Position numbers and translations under genes: made by a program. A DNA stretch of 64,000 nucleotides from the NCBI GenBank assembly GCA_022575985.1, contig JAKSXM010000040.1, positions 10,992,001-11,056,000 on the forward strand. Direction: 5' to 3'. Each line of letters opens with the position of its first letter. The stretch's first letter is position 1. Under the pieces are notes generated by a model that saw only the letters and a list, made by a program, of their open reading frames with translations, did not search any database and was not told where the DNA came from. This DNA comes from Anagrus nilaparvatae. Taxonomy: Eukaryota > Arthropoda > Insecta > Hymenoptera > Mymaridae. Positions 12,046 through 23,170 of this stretch are shown piece by piece.

Positions 12046-14292
12046 ATGGAACTAGGAGCTAATGTTCAGCAGCCAAATCCGGAACAGCCTCTACATAATC
12101 CAGGGGCAAGAAGATATCTTATTCGGTGGCAGTTTCAGGGTAATAGACGTTATTGGCTTCGAAAACACCCACAAACAGATTTCAGTGGCATATGCCTTGC
12201 ATGCAATAATCAGCCAATATTAACTAGATTATCAGCTATTCAAACACATGAAAGATCCGCTAGGCATAATAATAATTTACGAGCATTTTTTCATGAGAAT
12301 AATATCAACCCAAATGCAGAAAATAATGAAAACCTAGCTGAAGTTTTTGAATATTCATTAGCTAAAATTAAAGCCACATTTGCCCTATATTTTGCTTTTC
12401 ATAACGTACCAATACAGCTAATAGATACATTAATACCTTTGTTTATAACTATAACAAAAATACCTATGTTCTTGGATGCTATAAATGAATTGCACATGAA
12501 ACGCACAACATTTTCAAATATAATAAAAAGATTAGATGATGTTTACAGACAGGAATCAATTGAAAATTTTAGGGAACAAGTACTATCAATTGAATTTGAT
12601 GAGTCGACAGATATAGGTACAGAAAAATATGGTTGTGTAATTGTTCATTATTTCGATGAGCCTAAAAAAAAAACGATGAGTAGACTATGGCAAATTTTGC
12701 CTGTATATGATGAACACGATGACGATGCTGGCGCAAATGCTGAACGAATGTACAATTTAATGATTGAATCTTTTATAAATGTAGGAATAGATTTGCAAAA
12801 TACTTTAATATCATTTATTTCGGATGGTGCTAGTGTAATGCAAGGAGTTCATAACTCCATTACAACTAGATTAGCCCGCGATTTTCCAGGAATCACAATG
12901 ATATGGTGTCCATGTCATTTATTACATCTAAGCATCAAGACTCCAATGGAAAGATTTATTGACGATATTTATTTGAAATTCCCGCAACAATTGTATAATT
13001 ATTTAAACATGGCGTTAAAAAAATATTATTTAAAGAGAGCTCAAATTGCACTAGGTTTGAAAACCCATATTTTGTTAAAACCCATATTTACCAGATGGTT
13101 GTCGATGGGGCCGGCGATTAACCGTGTGTTGGAAAATTGGGAAGCCATTAACGATGTTTTAACGAATTTATTACCTGGAAGGGTCCGAAATAGAGAAGCT
13201 TTAGCTGCAATAACAGAACGATTCAATGACCCAATGACAAAGGTTTTCTTACATTTAATGGCCACGATGTTTCAAGTCTTCGAGGATATAAATTCAATTT
13301 TTCAAACTGAGTCTGTAATAATAGCTGATATTTATTATCATATTTCTGAACTTTATCTATCAATTCTCCGAAGATTTTTACCGCACGATTATGTAAATAA
13401 TACTGAGATTTTAGAAATTAATTTTAATAATTTAAATCAGCAACTTCCCGATTATCAATTAGATATTGGATATTTAACTCGAGTTGAACTACATCAAAAT
13501 CCCTTGATCGATGAAGACAGAAGACACTATTTTCTTCTTGGAGCCAGGTATTTTTTTATGAATTGTGCAGGACAAGTGCTAGAAAGATTAGTCAGACCAT
13601 TTCAGCACTTTAAAATTTTGGAATTTCTATTACCCCCTAATGCATGTGATCCCGAGTATTTCCAAGAAAATCCGGATATATTTATTAACTTACGACAAGA
13701 ATTTCCAAGGGCATTTTTGGATCCAACTTTACAGTACAACCTTACAATAAATCAGCTAAACCACGAATATTCATTAATTCCAGAAATTATTGTAAACCCA
13801 AATTATAATGAAAAAACAGATAAATTCTGGATTGAAGAGATATATAACAAACGCCAAAATGGTGTATATATATTTAGAAATATTGGTCGTTTAGCACTTA
13901 ATATTTGTTGTATTCCTCACAGTAATGCTGAACCAGAAAGACGTTGGTCACAGAAAAATTCTAATAAAACTAAAAAAAGAAACCGCCTTAAATGTCGTAT
14001 GACAAATGCTCTTATACGGCTTTCCGATTTTGTAAAATTTTCTGCTAATTTTCCTGAAATTGTACCATCAGAAACGATGATTAGAGCACTTATGAGGAAC
14101 ATAAATTATGCAGACGCCGAGGAAAGCTCAGACGATGAAAGCATAGGTGATGAAAACTTTGACGAGGAAAACTTTGACGAGGAAAGCTCAGATGATGAAA
14201 TCACAGGAGATGAAAGTCTGGATGGTAATGATTCAAATATGGGTGATAATGATTTTGATATGGATGACGATGAAGAAAATAATTATAATTAA
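12046..14292 (+). CDS. hAT transposase, intact, 748 aa
   Basis: A single uninterrupted ORF between the two hAT TIRs. A BED-like zinc-binding region is seen near residues 50-75 (CLAC, then HERSARH). RNase-H-fold motifs follow: an Asp in EFDESTDIG near residue 186, an Asp in FISDGASVMQG near 260, and the CHLLHL motif near 290. The C-terminal hAT dimerisation region lies near residues 590-665, with PHSNAEPERRWS followed by a basic stretch that could be a nuclear signal. The last 60 residues are an acidic tail rich in Asp, Glu and Ser, unusual for the family. Length is normal for hAT enzymes (600-900 aa). The upstream ATG at 12020 runs into a stop, supporting 12046. It would cut and paste this element and any deletion derivatives with the same TIRs. 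Confidence 0.93.
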   Translation: MELGANVQQPNPEQPLHNPGARRYLIRWQFQGNRRYWLRKHPQTDFSGICLACNNQPILTRLSAIQTHERSARHNNNLRAFFHENNINPNAENNENLAEVFEYSLAKIKATFALYFAFHNVPIQLIDTLIPLFITITKIPMFLDAINELHMKRTTFSNIIKRLDDVYRQESIENFREQVLSIEFDESTDIGTEKYGCVIVHYFDEPKKKTMSRLWQILPVYDEHDDDAGANAERMYNLMIESFINVGIDLQNTLISFISDGASVMQGVHNSITTRLARDFPGITMIWCPCHLLHLSIKTPMERFIDDIYLKFPQQLYNYLNMALKKYYLKRAQIALGLKTHILLKPIFTRWLSMGPAINRVLENWEAINDVLTNLLPGRVRNREALAAITERFNDPMTKVFLHLMATMFQVFEDINSIFQTESVIIADIYYHISELYLSILRRFLPHDYVNNTEILEINFNNLNQQLPDYQLDIGYLTRVELHQNPLIDEDRRHYFLLGARYFFMNCAGQVLERLVRPFQHFKILEFLLPPNACDPEYFQENPDIFINLRQEFPRAFLDPTLQYNLTINQLNHEYSLIPEIIVNPNYNEKTDKFWIEEIYNKRQNGVYIFRNIGRLALNICCIPHSNAEPERRWSQKNSNKTKKRNRLKCRMTNALIRLSDFVKFSANFPEIVPSETMIRALMRNINYADAEESSDDESIGDENFDEENFDEESSDDEITGDESLDGNDSNMGDNDFDMDDDEENNYN

Positions 14293-14711
14293 GTGACTTT
14301 TTTTTAATGCATATTTTATCAAAATATATTGCATGTATTTGCATATATTGCATTTTATAATAATATATATAATTATTTGTTTATTATGTTAGTAAATATT
14401 CGATTTATTATTTCCTACAAATTTTTACAAACACAAATTAAATTGTCAGATTATACCACTAAAAAAAAAGAAGAAACGCCTAATTGTATGCTACCGGGTA
14501 GACTATCTCAAAAAAGTACTAATTTAAAAAATTTGTTTCTTTTCTTTTTTTCTTATGTTAACATTTAACAAAATAATTATTAGAAAATATTAATAAGACA
14601 CATAACTGTTCCTTAATCCTGATTTGATTAAAATAAGGTACTCGGTATATATACAAATAAATAATGCCTCATCGGCTGATCAAACTGTATTTTTAAATAA
14701 ACAATTTTTTT
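14293..14711. other. hAT 3' internal region
   Basis: AT-rich sequence between the transposase stop and the right TIR. It should contain the 3' UTR. The short ORF at 14329-14568 has no recognisable domain. Confidence 0.6.
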
Positions 14712-16936
14712 TGCGCTTTAACATTAAATTAAAGTGACAAAGATTCAAATACATTGAATGACCCATGCAGAGAGTTTCAATTCAAATCGAACTTTTGCAT
14801 TTTTATAACTGGGTCATACAATTTATACATTTAATGCTGAGCTATGAAATCCTTTGCACATGGGTCAATCCATTAATTAGAATCATCATGAATACTGCAT
14901 CTCCAAACTTAAAAACTTGAATGCGATGGCAAGATACTTGTGCATTTGAAGTGATACAGATTACAATTCAAAGGATGACCCATACAGAGAGCAATTCAAA
15001 GCCAGCTATTACATTTTTTAAATCACTTGGCCTAAACATTTTTATATTTAATAGGAGAACTTTTAAATACTTTCCATATGGGTCTGAAGAAGAATTAAAA
15101 TTACCAATACTACAACACCAAGTAACATATCGATGCTTCTATGCAAACCATTAGCTACTTGCTAATAAAATTGTTTAGTAATTTTAAGTCCGAAGATGAA
15201 TTTATGTACAATCAAGATCATCGGATGACCCACATGGAGAGTATTATAAAGTGTACACATAATTTTTCTTCACTGGCCTATCTGTATCTTCATTATGATG
15301 TTAAGCCATGCGATACTTAACACAAGGGCCAACTGATGTATTAGAACCATTATTAGTACAACAGCAGATTCAAAAAAAAATAAACGCCAAGTCCCAAGTT
15401 TAATAAATAAAGATTCAAGTTCATCAGTTGACCCATACAGAGAGCAATTCAAATCCAACTATTACATTTTTTAAATCACTTGGCCTAAACATTTCTACAT
15501 TTAAGAGGAGAACTTTCAAATACTTTCCATATGGGTCTGACGAAGAATCAAAATTACCAATACTACAACACCAAGTAACATATCGATGCTTCTATGCAAA
15601 CTATTAGCTACTTGCTAATAAAATTGTTTAGTAATTTTAAGTCCGAAGATGAATTTATGTACAATCAAGATCATCGGATGACCCACATGGAGAGTATTAT
15701 AAAGTGTACACATAATTTTTCTTCACTGGCCTATCTGTATCTTCATTATGATGTTAAGCCATGCGATTCTTAACACAAAGGCCAACTGATGTATTAGAAC
15801 CATTATTAGTACAACAGCAGATTCAAGTTCATCAGTTGACCCATATGAAGAGTATCTTAAAGCGAAAATCAAAATTTTTCTTCACTGCCTATTTACTTTT
15901 TTAATAATATTTAAAGATGCTGCTCCTGAGCCAAATCTATTTTTTGTAAAAGAATTCAAATAATATTCCTTTGAAATTTATAAGCCAGTGATGAAGTTTT
16001 GATGCTTTCGCATTTGGTTGAAATTGGAGCAGGAATTCCAGCAAACTGCAATTGACAATAAGGTATTTTAAAAAACCTCAACAATAATTGCTATTAGGAG
16101 ATGTTAAATATTATATGATTAAAAAATAATAAGTGCCTGTAACAAAATCCAAATCAACTAATTCAGTGCCCATACGACATTTGTTTACTGATGTACAAGT
16201 AGGGGCTGATCCATAGGCAAAATTTTTCCAATCATCGCATAAAACATTGGCTGAAATGCTTATCCACACTGCGATAAAGCATTATAGCTTTTCAAAAAAA
16301 CAATCAACGAGAAATTAGTTATCTAAAAGAATTAAAATTTGATAACTATAATGTTAAACTTAATCAAAATTAATGCTTACGTTCAGATTATTCATCAAAC
16401 AGTACATATCATCATTTTAAGGAACTCATTTCAACTTATGACATTCATGCAATATTTTCTTGAATTGAATAATAAATCTTTTAATGACTAGACACACATC
16501 AAAATTATAACTGTTGTAAAAACTGGTAAGTCTCTTGCAATGTATTAAACATAAGTTTGGTTTCCACATAAATGTATGTGCTTCATTAAACAAATTAATA
16601 AATTATTAAAATTTCAATTATTTTAATTAACAAAAAAAAAATAAGGAACTTACTTTTATTATTAAACAATTTTTATTAAAATTTATTTTAATAATGAGAA
16701 TATGCACATTAATTACATTCTAGCTTATTTTTCTTATTTATTGTGAGTTAGTAAATAAACTATAATTAATTATTAATTATTTTTATCATTTTTTTAATTC
16801 ACATTTTATCAATCACATTTGTTTTGTTTATTCTCGCCTAACCTATTAATTTATTTATTTTTTTAAATTTTGTGCGCGGACAGACTAAAAGAAGTGTTAC
16901 CAACCGATTACCAGATTGCCTTAATTCTCATCATTG
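14712..16936 (-). repeat. Right TIR of the hAT element, 2,225 bp
   Basis: Reverse complement of 8104-10328 with a few base differences, for example within the mirrored ORF pair 9886-10119 and 14921-15154. It carries the same direct repeats and ATGGGTC motif cluster, mirrored to about 14750-15847. Confidence 0.93.
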
Positions 16937-16944
16937 ACGCGGAG
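16937..16944. repeat. 8-bp target site duplication of the hAT element (right)
   Basis: ACGCGGAG, identical to 8096-8103. Confidence 0.95.
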
Positions 16945-17886
16945 TAACTGTAAAAATTAATGTGCGCATTTTCTCGCGCAAGTAGAGGCTCCGTTCTACG
17001 TTTGGAGTACGTGCGCTGTTTACCGCCGTTTCACTTTACGTAGTTGTATACTACGGGCAAAAAAGCTACCAGGGTGTGTGTGTGTGTGTAAAAAATTAAA
17101 TCACAGCAACATTTTTTTTTTCTTTTAAAATACGGTATTTAACTTTTTTTTATGAAATACTGATATCTCAAATTATAATTTTTATTAGATAAAATAGACC
17201 ATTATAAATATTTTGCTATTGTTAATGAGGAACCATAGTGCCAATCACTTGGCAGCGTTTTTTTTATTATTTTAACCTTTAAAATCCGAATTCACTTAAT
17301 TCAACTAATTGTTTAAACAAAAAACAAAAAATTTTTTAATTAACATGCAACGCATATATTTATATGTACTTTTATCCTCTGAAAACGATTCTGGTGTCAG
17401 AATTGTTTGTTATTTTTTCAGAAACAGAAGAAATATTGCCATAAATGAGGCCATACATTTGTAATATAATCAAATTATCAAATTAAAAATTATTATTTTA
17501 TAAAAATCAAAAATAGCAACATATAAATTTTTTATTTCAGGCTTTAAAACAAATTTGCTTACCGCAACTTAAAGATAAGTATTAGATCAGAATTGACATT
17601 TCTTCGATACTTTTCAAATTGATTTAATAATTGATTTTTTTCTTTAAAAAATACTTAATAAATTATTATAAGTAAACCTACTTATGAATAGAGAAATCAA
17701 GGATTTAAAAACATATAAACGTACATGCTATTATAATAGCACTATCACTATAGTGATTACCTAAAAATTTGTAATCAAACAATCTACAAGCTGTTTAATA
17801 TACAATTTTTAGAAGCCATTATTCCGAAAAATTGACACCAGAATCGTTTTCAGAGGATGAAAAAACATATAAATTTACGTGTCGTA
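16945..17886. other. Gene-free sequence with a GT microsatellite and an inverted-repeat half
   Basis: A GT run lies at about 17074-17089. Positions about 17223-17420 include GAGGAACCATAGTGCCA with a TGCCA...TTGGCA hairpin, and a block with AATCCGAATTCACTTAATTC that recurs inverted at about 21400-21500. The motif ACACCAGAATCGTTTTCAG near 17842 recurs as ACATCAGAATCGTTATCAG near 21324. This host repeat was interrupted by the AGATCT-rich element. Confidence 0.6.
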
Positions 17887-18743
17887 TCCCGACGGATTTT
17901 CGATAGATCTCTAGAGATCTAAGTAGATCGAAAAATTTGGGAGATCTCTTTAGATCTCCGCAGGTAACTTTTGATCTCTAGAGATCTCTGGAGATCTCTG
18001 GAGATTAAAATGGATCTAAATAGATCTTCAGAGATCTGTGGAAGGAAAAAAAAATTATAAAAATTTATAAATGTCATTTAAAATCATTAAATGATGTTAT
18101 TAAAGGATAATTTGATTTTTTCTATGCGTTTTGAATAATTTTAAGGTAATACGACCTGGTAAATTAATAAAAAATGTTAATGAAGCTATTAATGGATAAG
18201 TTTGATTTTTTATGGGTTTTAAATAACTTCTAGGAAATAGGACTAGGTTAATGAATGAAAAATGTCAAATTATACTTAAATATTTACAATTTTATTAACA
18301 ACTTATTATTTAATAATTTTATTTTAACATCGAAATAAGTAGATAAAAAAAAGTCATATCAAATAGGTAATAAATTAGTTATGAAGTTATAAAATGATTA
18401 AATTTTTTAGTATAAATAAAATAAACGAAATGTGATAAAATCAAAAAGAAAATGTGTATTGTAATGATTATATTGTTTTGATTATTTCAAATTAAATTTA
18501 AAATTTCAAGTCCTTAACATATCTTTAACAAAATGTTATAAAAGTTATATGCAATTATTTATTAACATGAAAAAAAGAGTTCAAATTTAAAATTAAAGCA
18601 TGTTAAATAATAAGTTGTTAATAAAATTGTAAATATTTAAGTATAATTTGACATTTTTCATTCATTAACCAGGTCCTATTTCCTTGAAGTTATTTAAAAC
18701 ATAAATAAATCAAATTTATCCATTAATAGCTTCATTAACATTT

Positions 18744-20938
18744 TGGTTCCTCAAAGAGGAACCATTGTGTTAGGTCAAAATTTGATTTTCTATTTTTTGG
18801 CATATAAGCACGTTTTGGGACCCCAGGAAGCTAAAAAACCTGTTTTTAAAAAAAGTCTGTGTGTGTGTGTGTATGTGTGTGTGTGTGTGTACGTATGTAT
18901 GTAATCGGTGATATTTCACAAGTATTATGGAATTAAGACCTAATTTTTTTTTCAAAAATTTTTTCACCAAAAAAGCTCGAGGTACTTTTTTTTTTTTTGA
19001 TTTGGATGTAATACCTCATTTATTTCCATGAAAGTACTTATATTTGAAAGTATGGTTTTTACATGATATCTCGAATCGGATACTTAATTTTCTAAAAATT
19101 TTTTTTCTAAATTTTTTTTCACAAAAAAATACAAAAAATACAAATTTTTTTTTTCTTTTTGGACGTAGTACCTAATTTATTTCCATGGAAGTACTAGTTT
19201 TAAGAACCTTGTTTATTGTTATTGTTTGGATCTGATACTGAATTTTTTCAAAATTCTTTTTCTCAAAATTAAAAAAAAATAAAAATAAAAAAAACTGCAA
19301 TATTTTTTTTTTTTTTGGGTGTAATACCTCATTTAATTCTATGAAAGTACTAATATCTGAAAATATTGTAATTAGTGATATTTCAAAACCATTATCGAAT
19401 TAAGACATAATTTTTTTTTCAAACATTTTTTTATCAAAAAATCTCTAACCCCCCCTTTTTTTTTGATTTGGATGTAATACCTCATTTATTTCCATGAAAG
19501 TACTTATATTTGAAAGTATGGTTTTCACATGATATCTCGAATCGGATACTTAATTTTCTGAAAATTTTTTTTCTAAAATTTTTTTCACAAAAAAATACAA
19601 AAAATACGAAACTTTTTTTTCTTTTTGGACGTAGTACCTAATTTATTTCCATGGAAGTACTTGTTTTAAGAACCTCATTTACAGTAATTTTTTGGAACTG
19701 ATACTGAATTTTTTCAAAATTCTTTTTCTCAAAATTAAAAAAAAATAAAAATAAAAAAAACTGCAATATTTTTTTTTTTTTTGGGTGTAACACCTCATTT
19801 AATTCTATGAAAGTACTAATATTTTAAAATATTGTAACCAGTGATATTTCATAACAACTATCGAATGAATACCTAACTTTTTTTTCCAAAAAATTTGTTT
19901 ATTAAAAAAATCTCAAAATACTTTTTTTTTTTTAATTTGGATGTAATACCTCATTCATTTCCATGAAATTACTTATATTTGAAATTATGATTTTTACTCG
20001 ATATCTTGAATCTGATAATTAATTTTTTGAAAATTTTTTTCTCCAAAATCTTCGTCACAAAAAAATACATAAAACACCAAATTTATTTTTCGTTTTGGGC
20101 ACATCTAATTTATTTTAATGAGTGTACAAGTTTTAGAAATTTAGTTTATAGTAATTTTTTGTATCCGATCACAATTTTTTTTTTATTTTGATATAAATTA
20201 TAACACACAACAAAGAATGATAGAAATCTTGCCTTTTTTTGACTTCCTCGGATTATTTTGTTCGTTGCTATGTTTATTTATGTATGCAGCTTAATGAAAT
20301 TATAAACAATAATAAACAGCCTAAAAATATTAAATGGTTATGTTTGCATGTTAAAATTAAGATTTAAAAGTTATATTGTCATTTTTTAAAGAATCAAACA
20401 ATTTATAGAATTAAATAATTTATTATTTTGTGATTAATAGAAATAATATAAATAATGTTAAAATCTTGAAATGCAAGAAGTACACTGAGAAAATAAATTA
20501 TAAGAAATTATTATAAATTCTGGTAAAAACTCCTATCTTTTTATAATAATTGAGCGAATATTTGTAATTTTAGCATCGTTACCAACCATTTCTTTGACAA
20601 AACAAAAAAATCATGTTACCCAATATTTTAATTATTAAGGGATAATTATATATTCTAATAAAATAAAAATTTATAAAAAAAAATAAAATTAGCTTTTTTT
20701 ACATTTGTTTCTTTTTAATTATGCAAAAATGATTTAAAATCCATTAACGCCGGCGCGACCAATCCATGGACGCTAGAATTTTAACTTTAATAACAAAATG
20801 ATCTTAATAATCTACTTTACCGGCTACTAAAAACGAAAAATGTATGTATAATTGCATGGTTGTAATCAATAATATTTTTTGTAAATTAAGATTACAGCCC
20901 ATTGTTTGAGGAACCTGAGTGCCAGCTAGTTGGCAGGG
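18744..20938 (+). mobile_element. HINE/DINE-like (Helentron-type) repeat with hairpin ends and a satellite core
   Basis: It begins with the perfect palindrome GGTTCCTCAAAGAGGAACC and ends near TTTGAGGAACC followed by the hairpin TGCCAGCTAGTTGGCA. The GAGGAACC motif is thus inverted between the ends. The middle has a GT/GTAT microsatellite (18855-18900) and a tandem array. Short sub-terminal inverted motifs, a 3' hairpin and central tandem repeats are the known layout of Helentron-derived HINE elements. No Rep or helicase ORF is present. Flanks indicate insertion at an A/T-rich site (AATAAAAATGTT) in the host repeat. Assignment is inference. Confidence 0.5.
18995..20200 (+). repeat. Satellite array with about 465-bp higher-order units of three about 155-bp monomers
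   Basis: The phrase GTAATACCTCATTTA or its variant GTAGTACCTAATTTA recurs at about 19009, 19161, 19319, 19471, 19628, 19783, 19940 and 20095. Spacing is near 155 bp. Monomers of types A (GATTTGGATGTAATACC), B (TTTTTGGACGTAGTACC) and C (TTGGGTGTAATACC) alternate ABC-ABC-AB, and the like-type monomers are closer to each other than to neighbours. Related single monomers lie at about 3640-3770 and 28020-28420. Confidence 0.75.
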
Positions 20939-22957
20939 TATTTTTATTAATTTACCAAGTCGTATTACCTTAAAATTATTCAGAACGCATAGAAAAAATC
21001 AAATTATCCTCTAATAACATCATTTAATGATTTTAAATGACATTTATAAATTTTTATAATTTTTTTTTTCATTCCACAGATCTCTGAAGATCTATGTAGA
21101 TCTATTTTAATCTCCAGAGATCTCCGGAGATCTAAAGATATCTCCCCAATTTTTCGATCTATTTAGAGATAGATCTCTAGAGATCAAAAAAGATCTGCGG
21201 AGATCTAAAGAGATCTATCGAAAATTCGTCGGGATGTGATTTAAAAAAATTTTTTGTTTGAACAATTTTTATAAACAATTGAGTTTTGTTTAAACAATCT
21301 TTAAAAATTATTATAAAAATTAGACATCAGAATCGTTATCAGAGGGTAAAAAAACATACACATATACGCGTCGCATGTGAATTAAAAAATTTTTTTTTAA
21401 ATTTGTTTAAGCAATTTATAAATAATTCAATTAATTGTTTCAACAATTAGTTGAATTTACTGAATTCGGATTTTATAGGTTAAAATAATTAAAAAAAATT
21501 GCTTTTCTACAATCCGTTAGCTACAGTTAATTTTACAGATTGATTTTTGGCCAATTTCGCAATAATTTGTTAATAACAAAAATTTTACAGCGTAATTCGC
21601 AAAAGGGACCCCGGATTCGTGTTCAGCGGGTCGAAAAACTAAACACCACCTATTTTTATCCTCGGAAAAAGAAATTTTATTTGTGGGCGTGATGAGTATG
21701 GCTGGCACCTGTATAATAAGGACTGAAAATTGGTTTTCAAAAGTAAAAAATTGTTTGAAAGTGGATGTTAACATTTTGATAATACATAGAATTTATTTGT
21801 TAAGTTAGTAACAGAGCCAGGCTAGAAAGTTAAACTTAAAGTTACAATAAGTAGAATTCTTGAGCCTCGGTTACCCATGCATACGTTTTAAGGGTTACGT
21901 GTTGTTTAAACGAGTCCCTATTTGTAACTTTGTATACATCTTAAAAGAATAAATTATAGTTTATTGTTACATTTAAAATGCTGCGCGAGTCCTGTTTACG
22001 AATTTATTAATTACACTTAATTAATTTTATAAATATCTTGAATGCAATTTAAAATTAATCACTTTTAAACAATAAAATTATCTAATCTAGCCCTTTCTAT
22101 ACATCAGATTAAAAAAGGATATTAAATCTGGTCATCTTTAAAATTTATATACTATCGTTCGGGATTTTCGACCTGATTTTTTATGATTAAGATTGATAAT
22201 CGTTCATTTGTCGTTGATGGTCAAACAAGAAAGTAATAACGACAACGTCGCATAATTATTGTAGGTGCGCGTTCTTTTTTACATGATTATTATTATAATA
22301 TTAAAATGTGTATTTTAAAAAGCGATGTTGTCGCCTTATAATTTTTATCTTTCTTTAAAAATTTTTTTTACGTGTATTATTATAATATAAAGCCAAGAAA
22401 TTATATCGATTACTATCGTCATCAAATTACACGTTAATTAACCTTAATCATGAATAACTCCCAACTACACTATGTAACTTCAAAAGATGACCAGGTTTAA
22501 TATCGACTTTTACAGGGCCAGCTCAAGTTAAAATTTGCGACGAAGATATAAATGTTCAGGTCCACCATGGTTAAGGTCCACGTTAGTTTGTTTTAATGCA
22601 TATTTTAGGTCTTGAATATATATTTTCACCAGAATTTTCAAAAAATATTATTTTATGAAAAATATTAATTTCGAGCAAAAATTTATGATACTAGGGGGCA
22701 AACCCCGTCGAGATCATAATATTTCATGTTTAATTGAAATAAGACTGTGGTTTAATTCATAAAAACAATTGTACAGTGAGATGTCAATTTCAAGTAATGA
22801 ACGCATTTTTCATAATTTTAATAAACCACTATTTCACTCGCCATTTCATAATTTATAAAGCGCAGCTATCGACTCTGTCGATCTGGTCGATCAAAAATGA
22901 ATCAATTAATTAGATAAAATCGAAGACGAAATTTTTAGAAAATTGTAAATAATAAAA
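20939..22957. other. Repeat halves and gene-free AT-rich sequence
   Basis: Up to 21234 this is the right arm of the AGATCT-rich element. Positions 21300-21500 are the partner of the repeat at 17223-17420, and 21500-21703 the inverted partner of 7040-7245. From 21704 to 22957 no repeat or coding signal was recognised. The 85-aa minus-strand frame at 21517-21774 lies in repeat sequence and is not judged to be a gene. Confidence 0.6.
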
Positions 22958-23170
22958 CAGTGGCGGATTCAGGTGGGGGGGGTCATTTTTCAGCGGTCAG
23001 TTTTACCTTTTTTTCGCTAATTTTACGTTACATAATTAACGTGATGCACCAGTTTGACCCCCCCCAAAAAAATTTTAAGGATCTTTTTGTTGCAAATTTT
23101 TTGTAATTTGATTGCGGATCAAATCCAGCCCCCCCCCCCCAAAAAAAAAAATTTTTTAGATCCGCCGCTG
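22958..23170. mobile_element. Small MITE with CAGTGGCGGAT ends, about 213 bp
   Basis: It starts CAGTGGCGGATTCAG and ends GATCCGCCGCTG, inverted to each other, with G/C runs inside both arms. TAAAA is present directly on both sides (22953-22957 and 23171-23175). There is no ORF. The tips resemble hAT-type MITEs, but a full 8-bp duplication is not seen. Confidence 0.6.

Larger units (their letters stand above)
8104..16936. mobile_element. Complete hAT DNA transposon, 8,833 bp
   Basis: The element starts CAATGATGAG and ends with its reverse complement. CAATG fits the YARNG consensus of hAT tips. It is flanked by the perfect 8-bp duplication ACGCGGAG. The TIRs are 2,225 bp each and one intact 748-aa transposase lies between them. 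Mirror coordinates sum to 25040 throughout, so there is no net indel between the arms and only a few base differences are seen. The element sits in intron 2 of the mariner-type transposase and is a younger insertion. Near-identical arms and an intact ORF suggest recent activity. Confidence 0.95.
17887..21234. mobile_element. Inverted-repeat element rich in AGATCT motifs
   Basis: The ends are inverted copies: TCCCGACGGATTTTCGATAG at 17887 and the counterpart ending GTCGGGA at 21234. Arms of about 280 bp extend to about 18170 and 20945. The outer 150 bp of each arm contains around a dozen GATCT or AGATCT motifs, many as GATCTCTAGAGATC palindromes. Comparison with the related uninterrupted repeat at about 21370-21380 suggests the element sits in an otherwise continuous sequence, with at most an AT duplication. 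No ORF is seen, so it is non-autonomous. A HINE-like repeat was inserted into it. Confidence 0.65.

Noticed and set aside
18744..20938. Autonomous Helitron
   Set aside because: No Rep/helicase ORF and no typical TC...CTRR ends; only a HINE-like layout can be supported.
21517..21774. 85-aa minus-strand ORF
   Set aside because: Most of it lies in the dispersed repeat shared with 7040-7245, where the frame is not conserved.
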